NCBI RefSeq assembly: GCF_001981525.1
Contig: NZ_MPSB01000003.1
Location: forward strand, 124,001 to 188,000
Direction of reading: 5' to 3'
DNA length: 64,000 nucleotides
Origin: Sphingomonas jeddahensis
GTDB lineage: Bacteria > Pseudomonadota > Alphaproteobacteria > Sphingomonadales > Sphingomonadaceae
Part shown: positions 27,858-36,566 of the stretch, piece after piece
How the letters are laid out: each line of letters opens with the position of its first letter
How positions within the stretch are numbered: the stretch's first letter is position 1
Position numbers and translations under genes: made by a program
Notes under the pieces: generated by a model
Told to the model about the DNA's origin: nothing
Database searches by the model: none
Seen by the model: only the letters and a program-made list of their open reading frames with translations

Positions 27858-28721
27858 TCACTTCCCGCGCAACCCGTCGAACACCTCGGCGAACCCAGGC
27901 TGGTTGACATGTGCGATCCCCGAACGGGCCGCTTCGATCACCAGCGGCTGCGGGTGGCCGTGCAAAGAGGCGACAATGATCTGCTTCACCACATGGTAGA
28001 TCGCCGCATCGGCATCGATCACCTGCTTCAACCGTGAGGCGAGCGGGCTGACGATGCCATAGGCCAGCAGCACGCCGAGGAACGTGCCCACCAGCGCCGA
28101 ACCGATCATCCCGCCCAGCACCGACGGCGGCTGGTCGATCGAGCCCATCGTCTTCACCACGCCCAGCACCGCCGCGACGATGCCCAGCGCCGGCAGCGCA
28201 TCCGCAAGCGAGGAGAGGGTGGTGTGCGGCCCCTCCACCTCATGGTGGTGGGTCTTGATGCCGTTATCCATCACCTCTTCCACCGCATGCACATCCAGCG
28301 TGCCCGAAGACACGACGACAAGCCGCAGCGTATCCGCGATCAGGTTGACGAGCGTATGGTCGGCCAGCAGTTTGGGATATTCGGCAAACACCGCGGAGGA
28401 TCTGGGATCCTCGACATGCGGCTCCAGCGCGATCGGCCCTTCCATGCGCAGCATCTTCATCAGCTTGCTGACCAGGAAGATGACGTCGAGATAATCCTGC
28501 TTCTTGTACTTCGGACCTTTGAACACCTTGGCAAGGCCGCCGCCCATCGCCTTCAGTTCCTTGCCCGAATTGCCGATGATCAGTGCGCCTGCCGCCGCGC
28601 CGCCGATGATCAGCATTTCGTGCGGCAAGGCATGCAGGACGGGCCCAAGCGACCCGCCGGTTATGGCAAAGCCACCGAAGACCATGACAATGAGGACGAC
28701 GAGGCCGATGGCGGCAAACAT
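27858..28721 (-). CDS. motA: Flagellar motor protein MotA
   Basis: 287 residues, the full-length proton-type MotA. Helices 1-2 are at residues 5-50; the cytoplasmic loop carries the charged rotor-contact segment; helices 3-4 contain ALPALGIVAAVLGVVKTMGSID and MIGSALVGTFLGVLLAYGIVSPLAS. Forms the MotA5MotB2 proton channel that drives rotation. The 248 bp upstream hold one palindromic repeat and a GCCGAT-CTTTA-ATCGGC hairpin at 28746-28762; no sigma-28 site like those of the late genes is seen. Confidence 0.95.
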   Translation of the reverse strand: MFAAIGLVVLIVMVFGGFAITGGSLGPVLHALPHEMLIIGGAAAGALIIGNSGKELKAMGGGLAKVFKGPKYKKQDYLDVIFLVSKLMKMLRMEGPIALEPHVEDPRSSAVFAEYPKLLADHTLVNLIADTLRLVVVSSGTLDVHAVEEVMDNGIKTHHHEVEGPHTTLSSLADALPALGIVAAVLGVVKTMGSIDQPPSVLGGMIGSALVGTFLGVLLAYGIVSPLASRLKQVIDADAAIYHVVKQIIVASLHGHPQPLVIEAARSGIAHVNQPGFAEVFDGLRGK

Positions 28722-28857
28722 TGCATTCCCCGGGCGAAAACGTGAGCCGATCTTTAATCGGCGGAGGTAGCCAAGTGGTTACCGCGGCGTGGGTTTTATC
28801 TGGCGCTTACCCGCCGTTCGTCGCGAGCGTGGCTACCTTTGGTGTCGAGCTTGTCTC

Positions 28858-28922
28858 CGTTCGCCCTGAGCTTGTCGAAGGGCGTGTTCCAGGCAAGTAC
28901 TTCGACAAGCTTAGTACGAACG
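28858..28922. repeat. CGTTCG-family palindromic repeat between flgL and motA
   Basis: Arms CGTTCGCCCTGAGCTTGTCG and CTTCGACAAGCTTAGTACG plus AACG, closely matching the copy at 16888-16952 including the GTGTTCCA centre. Confidence 0.88.
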
Positions 28923-28969
28923 GAAAAACCGGTTCCGCCGGTTCGAGATTGCTGCGAAGCTCAAGTTTC

Positions 28970-29860
28970 TCACCGCAGATAATCGAACAGCGACAGGCTC
29001 GAGAGCTTGGAGAAGCTCGCCTGAGTCGCTTGAAGGATCGTCATTGTCTTCTGCAACTCGATCACCGTCTCGGTCACATCGGCATCCTCGATGCCGGTGC
29101 GCGCCACTTCGCGGTCGTCCGCCGCGCTCTTGATCTGTGCCGCCTGCAAATCGACCCGCGCCTCGCGCGCGCCCAGCGAGGCCTGTGTTGCGGTCACCTG
29201 ATCCGACACTGCGGTCAGCGTGTCCGCGGCGCCCTCCGGCACCGGCTCGCCCGCGCGCAGCGCCGCGACGATCGCGGTCAGCGCACTGCCGATGTCGCCG
29301 CCATTCTCGACGGAGAGGAAGTCCTTGGCATTGACGGTCGCCTCGACGCTCTGGCCGTCGCCGATCGGGATCGCCGCTGCCTTGCCCTCGGCGAAACCCA
29401 AGGTGCCGCCGGTGTTGGTCACCGCCGTGTCGCCGTCCTTGCCACCAAACAGCGGCATGCCGCGCGCGTCCTTGCCATTGGCGAGCGACACGATCGATTC
29501 GAGGATGCCGGCCAGTTCGGTCGCGATCGCTTCCTTGGCGGTGTCCAAATTGGTGCCGGTCCTGGCCTGGATCACCAGTTCCGACGCGCGTTGTAGCTGG
29601 TCGGTCATCTGCGTCAGCGCGGTGCCCGCCTGTTGCAGCACCGATTGCGCGATCTTGACGTTGGCCGCGTCCTGCTTGCCATCGGCATTGGCCCGGCTGA
29701 TCACCTGCAACCGCTGGTAACCGACGCTATCGTCGGATGGCGCGATCAGCTTCTTGCCGGTGGAGATCTGTTCGTTGAGATTGTCGAACTGCGCCGACAG
29801 CTTCTGCATCGCGCTGGTTGAGCGATTGTAGAACAGATTGGTGGACAGATTAACGCTCAT
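28970..29860 (-). CDS. flgL: Flagellar hook-associated protein 3
   Basis: 296 residues, flagellin-like at both ends: SVNLSTNLFYNRSTSAMQKLSAQFDNLNEQISTGKKLIAPSDD at the start and IEDADVTETVIELQKTMTILQATQASFSKLSSLSLFDYLR at the end, the coiled coils of the junction protein. FlgL links FlgK to the filament. The start overlaps the flgK stop by one base (TGATG on the coding strand). Last gene of the minus-strand flg cluster before motAB. Confidence 0.92.
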   Translation of the reverse strand: MSVNLSTNLFYNRSTSAMQKLSAQFDNLNEQISTGKKLIAPSDDSVGYQRLQVISRANADGKQDAANVKIAQSVLQQAGTALTQMTDQLQRASELVIQARTGTNLDTAKEAIATELAGILESIVSLANGKDARGMPLFGGKDGDTAVTNTGGTLGFAEGKAAAIPIGDGQSVEATVNAKDFLSVENGGDIGSALTAIVAALRAGEPVPEGAADTLTAVSDQVTATQASLGAREARVDLQAAQIKSAADDREVARTGIEDADVTETVIELQKTMTILQATQASFSKLSSLSLFDYLR

Positions 29861-31197
29861 CAGCGGATATCCAGCAGCGTCTGAAAGGTATCGCGCGCGA
29901 TCGAGATGACGCGGCTCGACGCTTGATAGGCTTGCTGGAAACGAAGCAGGTCCACCGCTTCGCTGTCCAGATCGACGCCCGAGATCGTGTCGCGCGCGGT
30001 GATCGCGCTGCCACGGATCGCGGCCTGGGCATCGGCGACCATCCCGCGCGCCTGGATCGCGGCGGCATTGTCCGCGACCATGCCGGTCAGCGTGCCCTCG
30101 AACTTGCCGCTCGTCCGCACGGCCTCGAGCGCCGCCAGATTGCCGTTGCCGCGCGTCCCTTCGCCGGCCGACGCAGCGGCGATGCCGCGCGGATCGGTCA
30201 TGGCAAGGCTGATGTCGGTCGGCGCCGCGCCCACGGCAAAGAGCGGTTCGCCCGGCGTGCCGTCAAGCGTGCGGCCACCCGCCTGCACGTCGTTGACGCC
30301 TTCGACGAACGCGCTCGCCATTTCGCCGAGCTCGACGCGCGCATCGGCGATCCGCTGCGCGCCATCGACCACGCCGCCCAAGGCCCCGCCATTCGGCGTC
30401 AGCACCGATACGTCCTTGCCGTTGGTCACCGCGAAGGCGACCGCGCCCTCGGCATTGCGCGCGTAGCTGACCGTCCCGACCTGATTGCCGCTGACCAGAA
30501 CCTGCCCGGCGCCCGCACCGGCACGCACCGTCGCACGGCCCGCCGCGTCGAAGCTGGCGGAAACGTCGACGATCGCGCTCATCTTTTCGAGCAAGTCGTC
30601 GCGCTGATCGGCGAGGTTCGCCGCCCCCGCGGTGCCCGGGCCGGCACGGCCGAGCCCTTCGTTCACCTTGGCGAGTGCCGCCGACAGGCTGTTGAGATCG
30701 GCCGCCGCCTGATCCGCCGTCGCGTCGAGCTCGGTTGTCGCATTAGCCAGCGCCGCGCCGGTCGAGGTGAACGACGCCGCGAGCGAGCGTGCCTGTTCCA
30801 GCATCGCCGCGCGCGGGGCAGTGGCGGTGGGATCCGCGGCCACCGCCTTGGCCGCGTTGAAGAAGCTGGTGAGCCGCGTGTCGAGCCCCGAACCGGTCAG
30901 CGCCGATTGGATGCGATCCATCCACACGCCGCCCGCCTCGGTACGGGCGAGGTCGGCGCCCGCGCTGCGCACTGCGGCGGCCTTGAACTGGTCGGCCGCC
31001 CGGCTAACGCCAGTGACGAACACGCCATGCCCGCTCGTCGCCCCCGTTGTTCCGGAAACGCTGACGATTTCCTTGGTCGTGACGGTCCGCCGCGAATAAC
31101 CGGATACGCCGGCATTCGCGATGTTCTCCGACACCACGGCCAGCGCAGCTTGATTCGCGCGGACGCCCGAAGCGCCGATGGACAGAAGATCGCTCAC
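29860..31197 (-). CDS. flgK: Flagellar hook-associated protein 1
   Basis: 445 residues from GTG 31197. The rod/hook signature SIGASGVRANQAALAVVSENIANAGVSGYSRRTV opens the protein and the C-terminal IRGSAITARDTISGVDLDSEAVDLLRFQQAYQASSRVISIARDTFQTLLDIR closes it, the paired D0/D1 helices. The middle is Ala/Gly-rich. First junction protein above the hook. It starts 7 bp after the flgJ-like stop. Confidence 0.93.
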   Translation of the reverse strand: MSDLLSIGASGVRANQAALAVVSENIANAGVSGYSRRTVTTKEIVSVSGTTGATSGHGVFVTGVSRAADQFKAAAVRSAGADLARTEAGGVWMDRIQSALTGSGLDTRLTSFFNAAKAVAADPTATAPRAAMLEQARSLAASFTSTGAALANATTELDATADQAAADLNSLSAALAKVNEGLGRAGPGTAGAANLADQRDDLLEKMSAIVDVSASFDAAGRATVRAGAGAGQVLVSGNQVGTVSYARNAEGAVAFAVTNGKDVSVLTPNGGALGGVVDGAQRIADARVELGEMASAFVEGVNDVQAGGRTLDGTPGEPLFAVGAAPTDISLAMTDPRGIAAASAGEGTRGNGNLAALEAVRTSGKFEGTLTGMVADNAAAIQARGMVADAQAAIRGSAITARDTISGVDLDSEAVDLLRFQQAYQASSRVISIARDTFQTLLDIR

Positions 31198-31204
31198 GCC
31201 GGTG

Positions 31205-31600
31205 TTATCGGCGCGGCGTGGTTAAGTTCGATTGAAGATTTGGATCTGGTTCCGCACCGTTTTCCGCACCCGCCTGATTTTCCGCGATTGTGGCGGAAAG
31301 GCCACGGGCCAGGAAATCGGTCATCGCCTTGCCGATGCCTAGCGGCGTGTGCTCCGCCATCTGCTGCACCAGTTTCTGGTCCTGCATGTCGCGGAACGTG
31401 TCGATCGCCTGGCTGTCGAACAGCGGATCGGCGAGCTTCGCCTGCCGCATCGACTTCAGCATCATCGACGTGAAGACCGACTCGAACTGCTGGCCCGCCG
31501 CCTTCAGGTTTTCGCCCGTGGCGGTGCGCTTCAGGCCCGAATCGATGCCGGTGGCGCCGGAGATGTGCCCGATCGTGCTTGGTGTTGGCCCAGTGCTCAC
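31205..31600 (-). CDS. flgJ: Rod-binding protein, FlgJ N-terminal domain only
   Basis: 131 residues that correspond to the rod-capping half of FlgJ: AAGQQFESVFTSMMLKSMRQAK...LFDSQAIDTFRDMQDQKLVQQMAEHTPLGIGKAMTDFLAR. The muramidase domain of enterobacterial FlgJ is absent, and a separate transglycosylase gene lies at 41025. GTG start overlaps the flgI stop (GTGA). Its job is to cap the growing rod in the periplasm. Confidence 0.88.
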   Translation of the reverse strand: MSTGPTPSTIGHISGATGIDSGLKRTATGENLKAAGQQFESVFTSMMLKSMRQAKLADPLFDSQAIDTFRDMQDQKLVQQMAEHTPLGIGKAMTDFLARGLSATIAENQAGAENGAEPDPNLQSNLTTPRR

Positions 31601-32700
31601 AGGACGATCAGCTCCGCCTTGAGCGCGCCGGCTTCCTTCAGCGCCTCCAGGATCGCGACGAGGTCGGCCGGGGAAGCGCCAATGGCGTTCACCGCCTTGA
31701 CGATGTCGGCCAGCTTGGGGCCGGGATTGAGCAGGAACATCGGCCGCCGCTCCTCGTCCACCGCCACGCCCGAATTCTGCTCCACCGCCGTCTGCCCGCG
31801 GCTGAAGGGCGCCGGCTGGCTAATGCGTTGATTCTCATCAATTCTCACGGTCAATTTGCCGTGCGTCACCGCCGCCGCGCCGACGCGCACCGCGGAGTTG
31901 ATGACAACGGTCCCCGAGCGCGCGTTGACGATCACCTTGGCCGGCGGCTCGGCGGCGGTGACGTCGAGATTCTCAATCGTCGACATCAAGGTCGCGCGCA
32001 CGTCCGCGCCCATCGGTGCGCGCACCGCCACTGATACCGCATCGACCGCCTGCGCCACGCCGAAGCCCAGCTTCTGGTTGATCGCCGCCGCAACATTCTG
32101 CGCCGTCGTGAAGTCCGCCCGCTGGAGATTGAAGGTGAGGTTAGGCGAATTGGCAAAGCCGGTCGCCACCGCCCGCTCAACCGTCGCACCCTCCGGAATG
32201 CGGCCGGTCGAGGGCGTGTTGACGACGATCTGCGATCCGTCACGCCCCTCGGCGCCGAGTCCACCGACGGCGAGATTGCCCTGCGCCATGGCATAGATCT
32301 GCCCGTCCGCGCCGAGCAGCGGCGCCATGATCAGGCTGCCGCCACGCAAGGACTTGGCCTTGCCCATCGAAGACACCGTAATGTCGATCCGCTGCCCCGG
32401 CTTGGCGAACGCCGGCAGCTCGGCGGTGATCATCACCACCGCGGCATTCTTCAGCCCCTGGTTCGCGTTGGGCGGCAGCTGGAGGCCGAAGCGCGAGGCG
32501 ACCGCCTTCATCGACTGCACGGTATACTCGAGATTGTCATCGCCCGTGCCGGGCAGGCCGACGACCACGCCATAGCCGGTCAGCTGGTTCGACCGGATGC
32601 CCTGAAAGCCACCCAGATCCTTGATCCGGTCGGCCGCAGCAGGCGTCGTCGCGACGATCAGCGCGGCAAGGCAGGCGAGAAGGGTGCGGACCATGGTCAT
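31597..32700 (-). CDS. flgI: Flagellar P-ring protein
   Basis: 367 residues with a Sec signal peptide (VRTLLACLAALIVATTPAAA) followed by DRIKDLGGFQGIRSNQLTGYGVVVGLPGTGDD, the highly conserved FlgI start, and ending VNAIGASPADLVAILEALKEAGALKAELIVL. Forms the P ring around the rod in the peptidoglycan layer together with FlgA help. A repeat lies between it and flgH (32757-32839). Confidence 0.95.
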   Translation of the reverse strand: MTMVRTLLACLAALIVATTPAAADRIKDLGGFQGIRSNQLTGYGVVVGLPGTGDDNLEYTVQSMKAVASRFGLQLPPNANQGLKNAAVVMITAELPAFAKPGQRIDITVSSMGKAKSLRGGSLIMAPLLGADGQIYAMAQGNLAVGGLGAEGRDGSQIVVNTPSTGRIPEGATVERAVATGFANSPNLTFNLQRADFTTAQNVAAAINQKLGFGVAQAVDAVSVAVRAPMGADVRATLMSTIENLDVTAAEPPAKVIVNARSGTVVINSAVRVGAAAVTHGKLTVRIDENQRISQPAPFSRGQTAVEQNSGVAVDEERRPMFLLNPGPKLADIVKAVNAIGASPADLVAILEALKEAGALKAELIVL

Positions 32701-32756
32701 GATGCTCGGTTTAGGGGAAATGTGGTTAACATCGGCACAAGGCGTGCAATCACTCC

Positions 32757-32839
32757 CGTTCGGGCTGAGCCTGTCGAAGCCCGTGCCCCAAACGCCGCCG
32801 CGGCCTGTCGCACGTCCTTCGACAAGCTCAGGACGAGCG
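32757..32839. repeat. CGTTCG-family palindromic repeat between flgH and flgI
   Basis: Arms CGTTCGGGCTGAGCCTGTCG and CTTCGACAAGCTCAGGACG plus AGCG. The 196-bp gap it occupies breaks the otherwise close spacing of flgG-flgH and flgI-flgJ-flgK-flgL. Confidence 0.85.
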
Positions 32840-32896
32840 GAGGAGAGCGCCTGGTTGAGCTTCCAGCCCGAACGGGGGAGGGGTGATCGCCCATGA

Positions 32897-33577
32897 TCAG
32901 AACGGGCTCACCACCTGGAAGAACCGGCTCAGCCAGCCCTGCCGTCCGGCACGCGCCACATCCCCCTTGCCGGTATAGGCGATCTGCGCATCCGCCACCC
33001 GCGTGGAGAGCACGCGATTGTCGCGATCCACGTCGGCCGTGCGCACCAGCCCCTTGATCTGCACGAATTCGTCGCCGCGATTGAGGGTTACGCGCTTCTG
33101 GCCCTGCACCAGCATCGTGCCGTTGGGATAGACCTGCGCCACCGTCACCGAGATTTCGCCCGACAGCGAATTGGCCTGGCCAGCGGTGCCGGTGCCGTTG
33201 AACCCGCGCGTGCCGCTGATGCTCGCATCGGTGGTATTGAACAGGTTGAGCGGCCCGGTGGTCGGCGGCGTGATGCCGAACCCACCACCCGAATCGAGCT
33301 TGGAGGTCGAGGACTTGGACGCCGCCGTCCGCTCTACCAGCACGATGGTCAGCGGATCGCCGACCCGCCGCGCCCGCCAGCCTTCGTGCAGCGCGGCATA
33401 GCCATCCGCCACCTGGAAGATCGAACCCGTCGCCGGCGCCGGTGCAGGCGCGGCAACCGGCATCGGATGCACCGCGGTGAAGTCTTCCGCCGGCTTCTTC
33501 TTGCCGAACAGCCCGGCTTGTGCCGGCGCCGCGACCACCAGCATGGTGGCCGCAAGGGTGAGAGCGCGCATGGCCAT
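32897..33577 (-). CDS. flgH: Flagellar L-ring protein without lipidation cysteine
   Basis: 226 residues with the FlgH core: DGYAALHEGWRARRVGDPLTIVLVERTAASKSS, the GEISVTVAQVYPNGTMLVQGQKRVTLNRGDEFVQIKGLVRTADVD segment and IAYTGKGDVARAGRQGWLSRFF at the end. The signal peptide MAMRALTLAATMLVVAAPAQA ends in a type I site, and no Cys occurs near it, whereas FlgH is classically an outer-membrane lipoprotein. The start overlaps the flgG stop. L-ring assembly in the outer membrane. Confidence 0.92.
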   Translation of the reverse strand: MAMRALTLAATMLVVAAPAQAGLFGKKKPAEDFTAVHPMPVAAPAPAPATGSIFQVADGYAALHEGWRARRVGDPLTIVLVERTAASKSSTSKLDSGGGFGITPPTTGPLNLFNTTDASISGTRGFNGTGTAGQANSLSGEISVTVAQVYPNGTMLVQGQKRVTLNRGDEFVQIKGLVRTADVDRDNRVLSTRVADAQIAYTGKGDVARAGRQGWLSRFFQVVSPF

Positions 33578-34365
33578 CAGATGTTCTGGTTGACGTACTT
33601 GAGCATGTCGTCGGTCGCGGAGATCATCTTGGAATTAACCTCATACGCCCGCTGCGTCTCAATCATGTCGACCAGCTCCTCGACGACATTGACGTTCGAC
33701 GCCTCCAGCATGCCCTGGCGGATCTTGCCGCGACCGTCTTCGCCCGGGACCCCCATGTTGGCGGTGCCCGACGCGGCGGTTTCGACGAGGTAGTTGTCGC
33801 CGATCGACTGAAGGCCAGCGGTGTTCGGAAAGCTTGCAACTTGGATCTGACCCAGGTTTGCCGCTTCCGCCTGGCCCGGGATGGTGGCGGATACGGTGCC
33901 GTCCATGCCGATGGTGATGGCGGTGGCGTTTTCGGGCACGTTGATGCCCGGCATCACCTGATACCCCTCGCTGGTGATCAGCAGCCCCTCGGGCGAACGC
34001 GAGAAATTGCCCGCGCGGGTATAGCCCAGCTGCCCGCCCGGCAGCTGCACCTGAAAATATCCGTCGCCGTCCAGCGCCATGTCGAGGCTGTTGCCGGTGG
34101 TGTTGAGCGACCCTTGCGTGTCGATCCGTGCATTGGCCTGCACGCGCACGCCGGTGCCCAGGTTCAGCCCGGTGGCATAACGTGTTTCCTGCGTCGATTG
34201 CGCACCCGGTGCGGTGATCACCTGATAGCTCAGCGTCTCGAACGAGGCGCGATCGCGCTTGTACCCAGTGGTGTTCACGTTCGCGAGGTTGTTCGAGATC
34301 ACCCGCATGCGCGTATCCTGGGCGTCGAGCCCGGTACGCGCGATGTGCATGGCGGCGGTGGTCAT
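33577..34365 (-). CDS. flgG: Flagellar distal rod protein
   Basis: 262 residues, the standard size. HIARTGLDAQDTRMRVISNNLANVNTTGYKRDRA at the start, the GDGYFQVQLPGGQLGYTRAGNFSRSPEGLL middle and NVNVVEELVDMIETQRAYEVNSKMISATDDMLKYVNQ at the end are diagnostic for FlgG. AAGGA ribosome-binding site. It lies 31 bp after flgF and overlaps flgH. Confidence 0.95.
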   Translation of the reverse strand: MTTAAMHIARTGLDAQDTRMRVISNNLANVNTTGYKRDRASFETLSYQVITAPGAQSTQETRYATGLNLGTGVRVQANARIDTQGSLNTTGNSLDMALDGDGYFQVQLPGGQLGYTRAGNFSRSPEGLLITSEGYQVMPGINVPENATAITIGMDGTVSATIPGQAEAANLGQIQVASFPNTAGLQSIGDNYLVETAASGTANMGVPGEDGRGKIRQGMLEASNVNVVEELVDMIETQRAYEVNSKMISATDDMLKYVNQNI

Positions 34366-34396
34366 GTCCTTGTTTCCTTACAAATCGCGCGGGGGA

Positions 34397-35149
34397 TCAG
34401 CCGGGCATCCGCATCACGGATGCGGCGCCTTCGTCCATGGTCTTGGCTTCCTTGAGCAAGTTGGCCTGGACCTCGTAGCTGCGCTGGTTCTCGATCATGT
34501 CGACCAGCACCTGAGTCATGTTGACGTTGCTCTGCTCGAGCGAGCCGGACGCGATCTTGGCGTCCATATTCTCGGGCAGCACTCCGCCCCCGCGCACGTG
34601 CATGAGGTTGTCGAGCCCCTTCACCGTCGTGGAGCCCTTGTCCGAGACGAGCTTGAGCTTGTCGACGACGGTGGCGTCGGTGGCCGCGCCACCCTGCGGG
34701 ACGATCGAGATCGACCCGTCCGATCCGATCGACAGTGAGTTATACGGCGGGATGGTGATGGGGCCCCCCGACCCCATCACCAGATACCCGTCCCCTGTCT
34801 GCAGCGTGCCCGACGCGGTGACGGTCAGGTCGCCGCGGCGCGTGTACGCCTCGGTCCCGTCGGGCGCCTGCACCGTCAGCCACGTGTCGCTGTCAGTCAG
34901 CGCCACGTCGAGATTGCGGCCGGTCTGCACGATCGCGCCGACGCTGCGATCCGCGTCTGTCACTTCCTCGGCCGCCGGCGCGCGTGCCTCGAAGCGCGCG
35001 CCGCCGCCCTTCAGCTCGATCCGGTCGAATACGACGCGATCGGCACGAAAGCCGGTGGTGGAGGCGTTCGCCATATTGTTGGCGATCGCGGCCTGCGCCG
35101 CCATGTGCGCCTTGAGGCCTGTCGCCGCCGTGTAGACCAGCTTGTCCAT
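34397..35149 (-). CDS. flgF: Flagellar proximal rod protein FlgF
   Basis: 250 residues: MDKLVYTAATGLKAHMAAQAAIANNMANASTTGFRADRV start, GRNLDVALTDSDTWLTVQAPDGTEAYTRRGDLTV middle and the NVNMTQVLVDMIENQRSYEVQANLLKEA rod signature at the end. AAGGA ribosome-binding site before ATG 35149. The gap to flgE (125 bp) contains a palindromic repeat. Confidence 0.94.
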   Translation of the reverse strand: MDKLVYTAATGLKAHMAAQAAIANNMANASTTGFRADRVVFDRIELKGGGARFEARAPAAEEVTDADRSVGAIVQTGRNLDVALTDSDTWLTVQAPDGTEAYTRRGDLTVTASGTLQTGDGYLVMGSGGPITIPPYNSLSIGSDGSISIVPQGGAATDATVVDKLKLVSDKGSTTVKGLDNLMHVRGGGVLPENMDAKIASGSLEQSNVNMTQVLVDMIENQRSYEVQANLLKEAKTMDEGAASVMRMPG

Positions 35150-35173
35150 CGCTTATCCTTGGGTCTTCTCTTC

Positions 35174-35252
35174 CGTTCGTCCTGAGCTTGTCGAAGGACT
35201 GCCCTTTTCTTCGAGGAAGAAGAGCAAGGCTTCGACAGGCTCAGCCCGAACG
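35174..35252. repeat. CGTTCG-family palindromic repeat between flgE and flgF
   Basis: Arms CGTTCGTCCTGAGCTTGTCG and CTTCGACAGGCTCAGCCCG plus AACG; the centre contains the smaller near-palindrome TTCTTCGAGGAAGAA. Confidence 0.87.
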
Positions 35253-35274
35253 GAGAGCAAGAGTCAGGCCAGAA

Positions 35275-36522
35275 TCACGCGCGGATGTTGAAGATCGTCT
35301 GCGAGATCTGGCTGGAGGTATCGAGCGCCTTGGCGTTCGCCTGGAAGTTGCGCTGCGCCGCGATCAGCTCGACCAGCTCTTCCGTGATATCGACGTTCGA
35401 TCCCTCGATGGTGCCCGACATCAGCTTGCCAAAGCCGTTCTCGTTCGCCGCGCCTACCGTGGCCGTGCCCGACAGGCCGGTCGCGCTCCAATATTGCCCG
35501 CCGTTCTGGCGCAGGCCGGTCGGATTGACGAAGTTCGCCAATGCCACCTTGCCCAGCTTCACCGCGTCACCGTTGGAATAGCTGGCGGTGATGATGCCGG
35601 CGTTGTCGACGGTGATGCCGGCGAACTCGCCCAACGCGGTGCCGTCCTGGCTGCGCGACTCGATCGAGAACGGCTGCTTTGCGGCGGTGCTGCCGGTGAG
35701 GTCGAGCTTGATCGTGCGCGGGTCGGTGGAGCCGGCAACCGGCACGGTGAGGGTCAGATTATCGGAGGTCAGATTGCCGGCGGCATCGAAGCTGACGCCC
35801 ACGCCGGTGCCGTCGTTCATCTTCTCGCCGCCGACATAGCTGTACACCGTCCACTCGCTGGCGGTGCTCGCCGCGTCAGTCGGTGCCTTGCGGACGAAAT
35901 AGTTGGTGAGCGTCTGCGCGTTGCCCTTGTCGTCATAGATCGTCGTGCTGGTGGCATTGTTGTAGCTTGCCGGCTTTGCGGGATCGAACGTCGGATCGGT
36001 CGGCACCGTCGCGCCGACGTTCAGGTTAGCCTTCAGCGTGACGCCGCCGGTTGCCTTCGCTTCACCGCTTGTCATCGGCACGCGCACATCGGCCAGTGTG
36101 CCGCCATTGGGAACCGTGCCGTCGGTTTCCACGGAGAACGCCTGCAGGCGGCTGCCCTGAGCGTCGGTGATGTAGCGGTTGGGATCGACGCTGAAGCTGC
36201 CGTTGCGGGTATAAGCGGTGGTGGCGCCGCCGGAAGTCATGGTCTTCACCGCGAAAAAGCCGTCACCGGCCACCGCCAGGTCAAGCGAGGAGCCGGTGGT
36301 TACCAGGCTGCCTGCGCCGAACATCTGCTTGTTCTGTGCCAGCGCCGCACCCGAACCGGTCAGCCGGCGCGGATCGCTGGTGAAGTTGGACGCCATGATG
36401 TCGGTGAATTCGCTGCGGCTTTTCTTGAAGCCATTGGTCGAGACGTTGGCGATGTTGTGCGAGATGGTCGACATGTCGGTCTGCGCTGCCTGAAGGCCGG
36501 AAAGCGAAGTGTAGAAGGACAT
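35275..36522 (-). CDS. flgE: Flagellar hook protein
   Basis: 415 residues. Begins SFYTSLSGLQAAQTDMSTISHNIANVSTNGFKKSRSEF, contains GFFAVKTM and TRNGSFSVDPNRYITDAQG, and ends SNVDITEELVELIAAQRNFQANAKALDTSSQISQTIFNIRA. ATG 36522 has AGGAG close upstream; the longer open frame upstream is flgD in another frame. A run of 12 C (coding strand) lies 30 bp before the start codon. Forms the universal joint whose length is set by FliK. Confidence 0.95.
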   Translation of the reverse strand: MSFYTSLSGLQAAQTDMSTISHNIANVSTNGFKKSRSEFTDIMASNFTSDPRRLTGSGAALAQNKQMFGAGSLVTTGSSLDLAVAGDGFFAVKTMTSGGATTAYTRNGSFSVDPNRYITDAQGSRLQAFSVETDGTVPNGGTLADVRVPMTSGEAKATGGVTLKANLNVGATVPTDPTFDPAKPASYNNATSTTIYDDKGNAQTLTNYFVRKAPTDAASTASEWTVYSYVGGEKMNDGTGVGVSFDAAGNLTSDNLTLTVPVAGSTDPRTIKLDLTGSTAAKQPFSIESRSQDGTALGEFAGITVDNAGIITASYSNGDAVKLGKVALANFVNPTGLRQNGGQYWSATGLSGTATVGAANENGFGKLMSGTIEGSNVDITEELVELIAAQRNFQANAKALDTSSQISQTIFNIRA

Positions 36523-36551
36523 CGGGGGTACTCCTGGAAAGGGTGAGATTT

Positions 36552-36563
36552 GGGGGGGGGGGG
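36552..36563. repeat. Homopolymer of 12 G (12 C on coding strand) between flgD and flgE
   Basis: Uninterrupted G run 3 bp from the flgD stop and about 30 bp upstream of flgE. It is the longest single-base run I saw in the window. Such tracts slip during replication; here it could alter the flgE leader or the spacing of coupled translation but no reading frame. Confidence 0.9.
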
Positions 36564-36566
36564 TAA

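Noticed and set aside
28746..28762. GCCGAT-CTTTA-ATCGGC hairpin before motA as sigma-28 promoter
   Set aside because: It contains TAAA and GCCGAT pieces, but at the wrong distance and orientation; it reads better as a plain hairpin.
32725..32755. Sigma-54 promoter before flgI (TTGCAC-N5-GTGC on the minus strand)
   Set aside because: The essential GG of the -24 element is TG here, and the -12 element has G for T. Too weak to report as a promoter.
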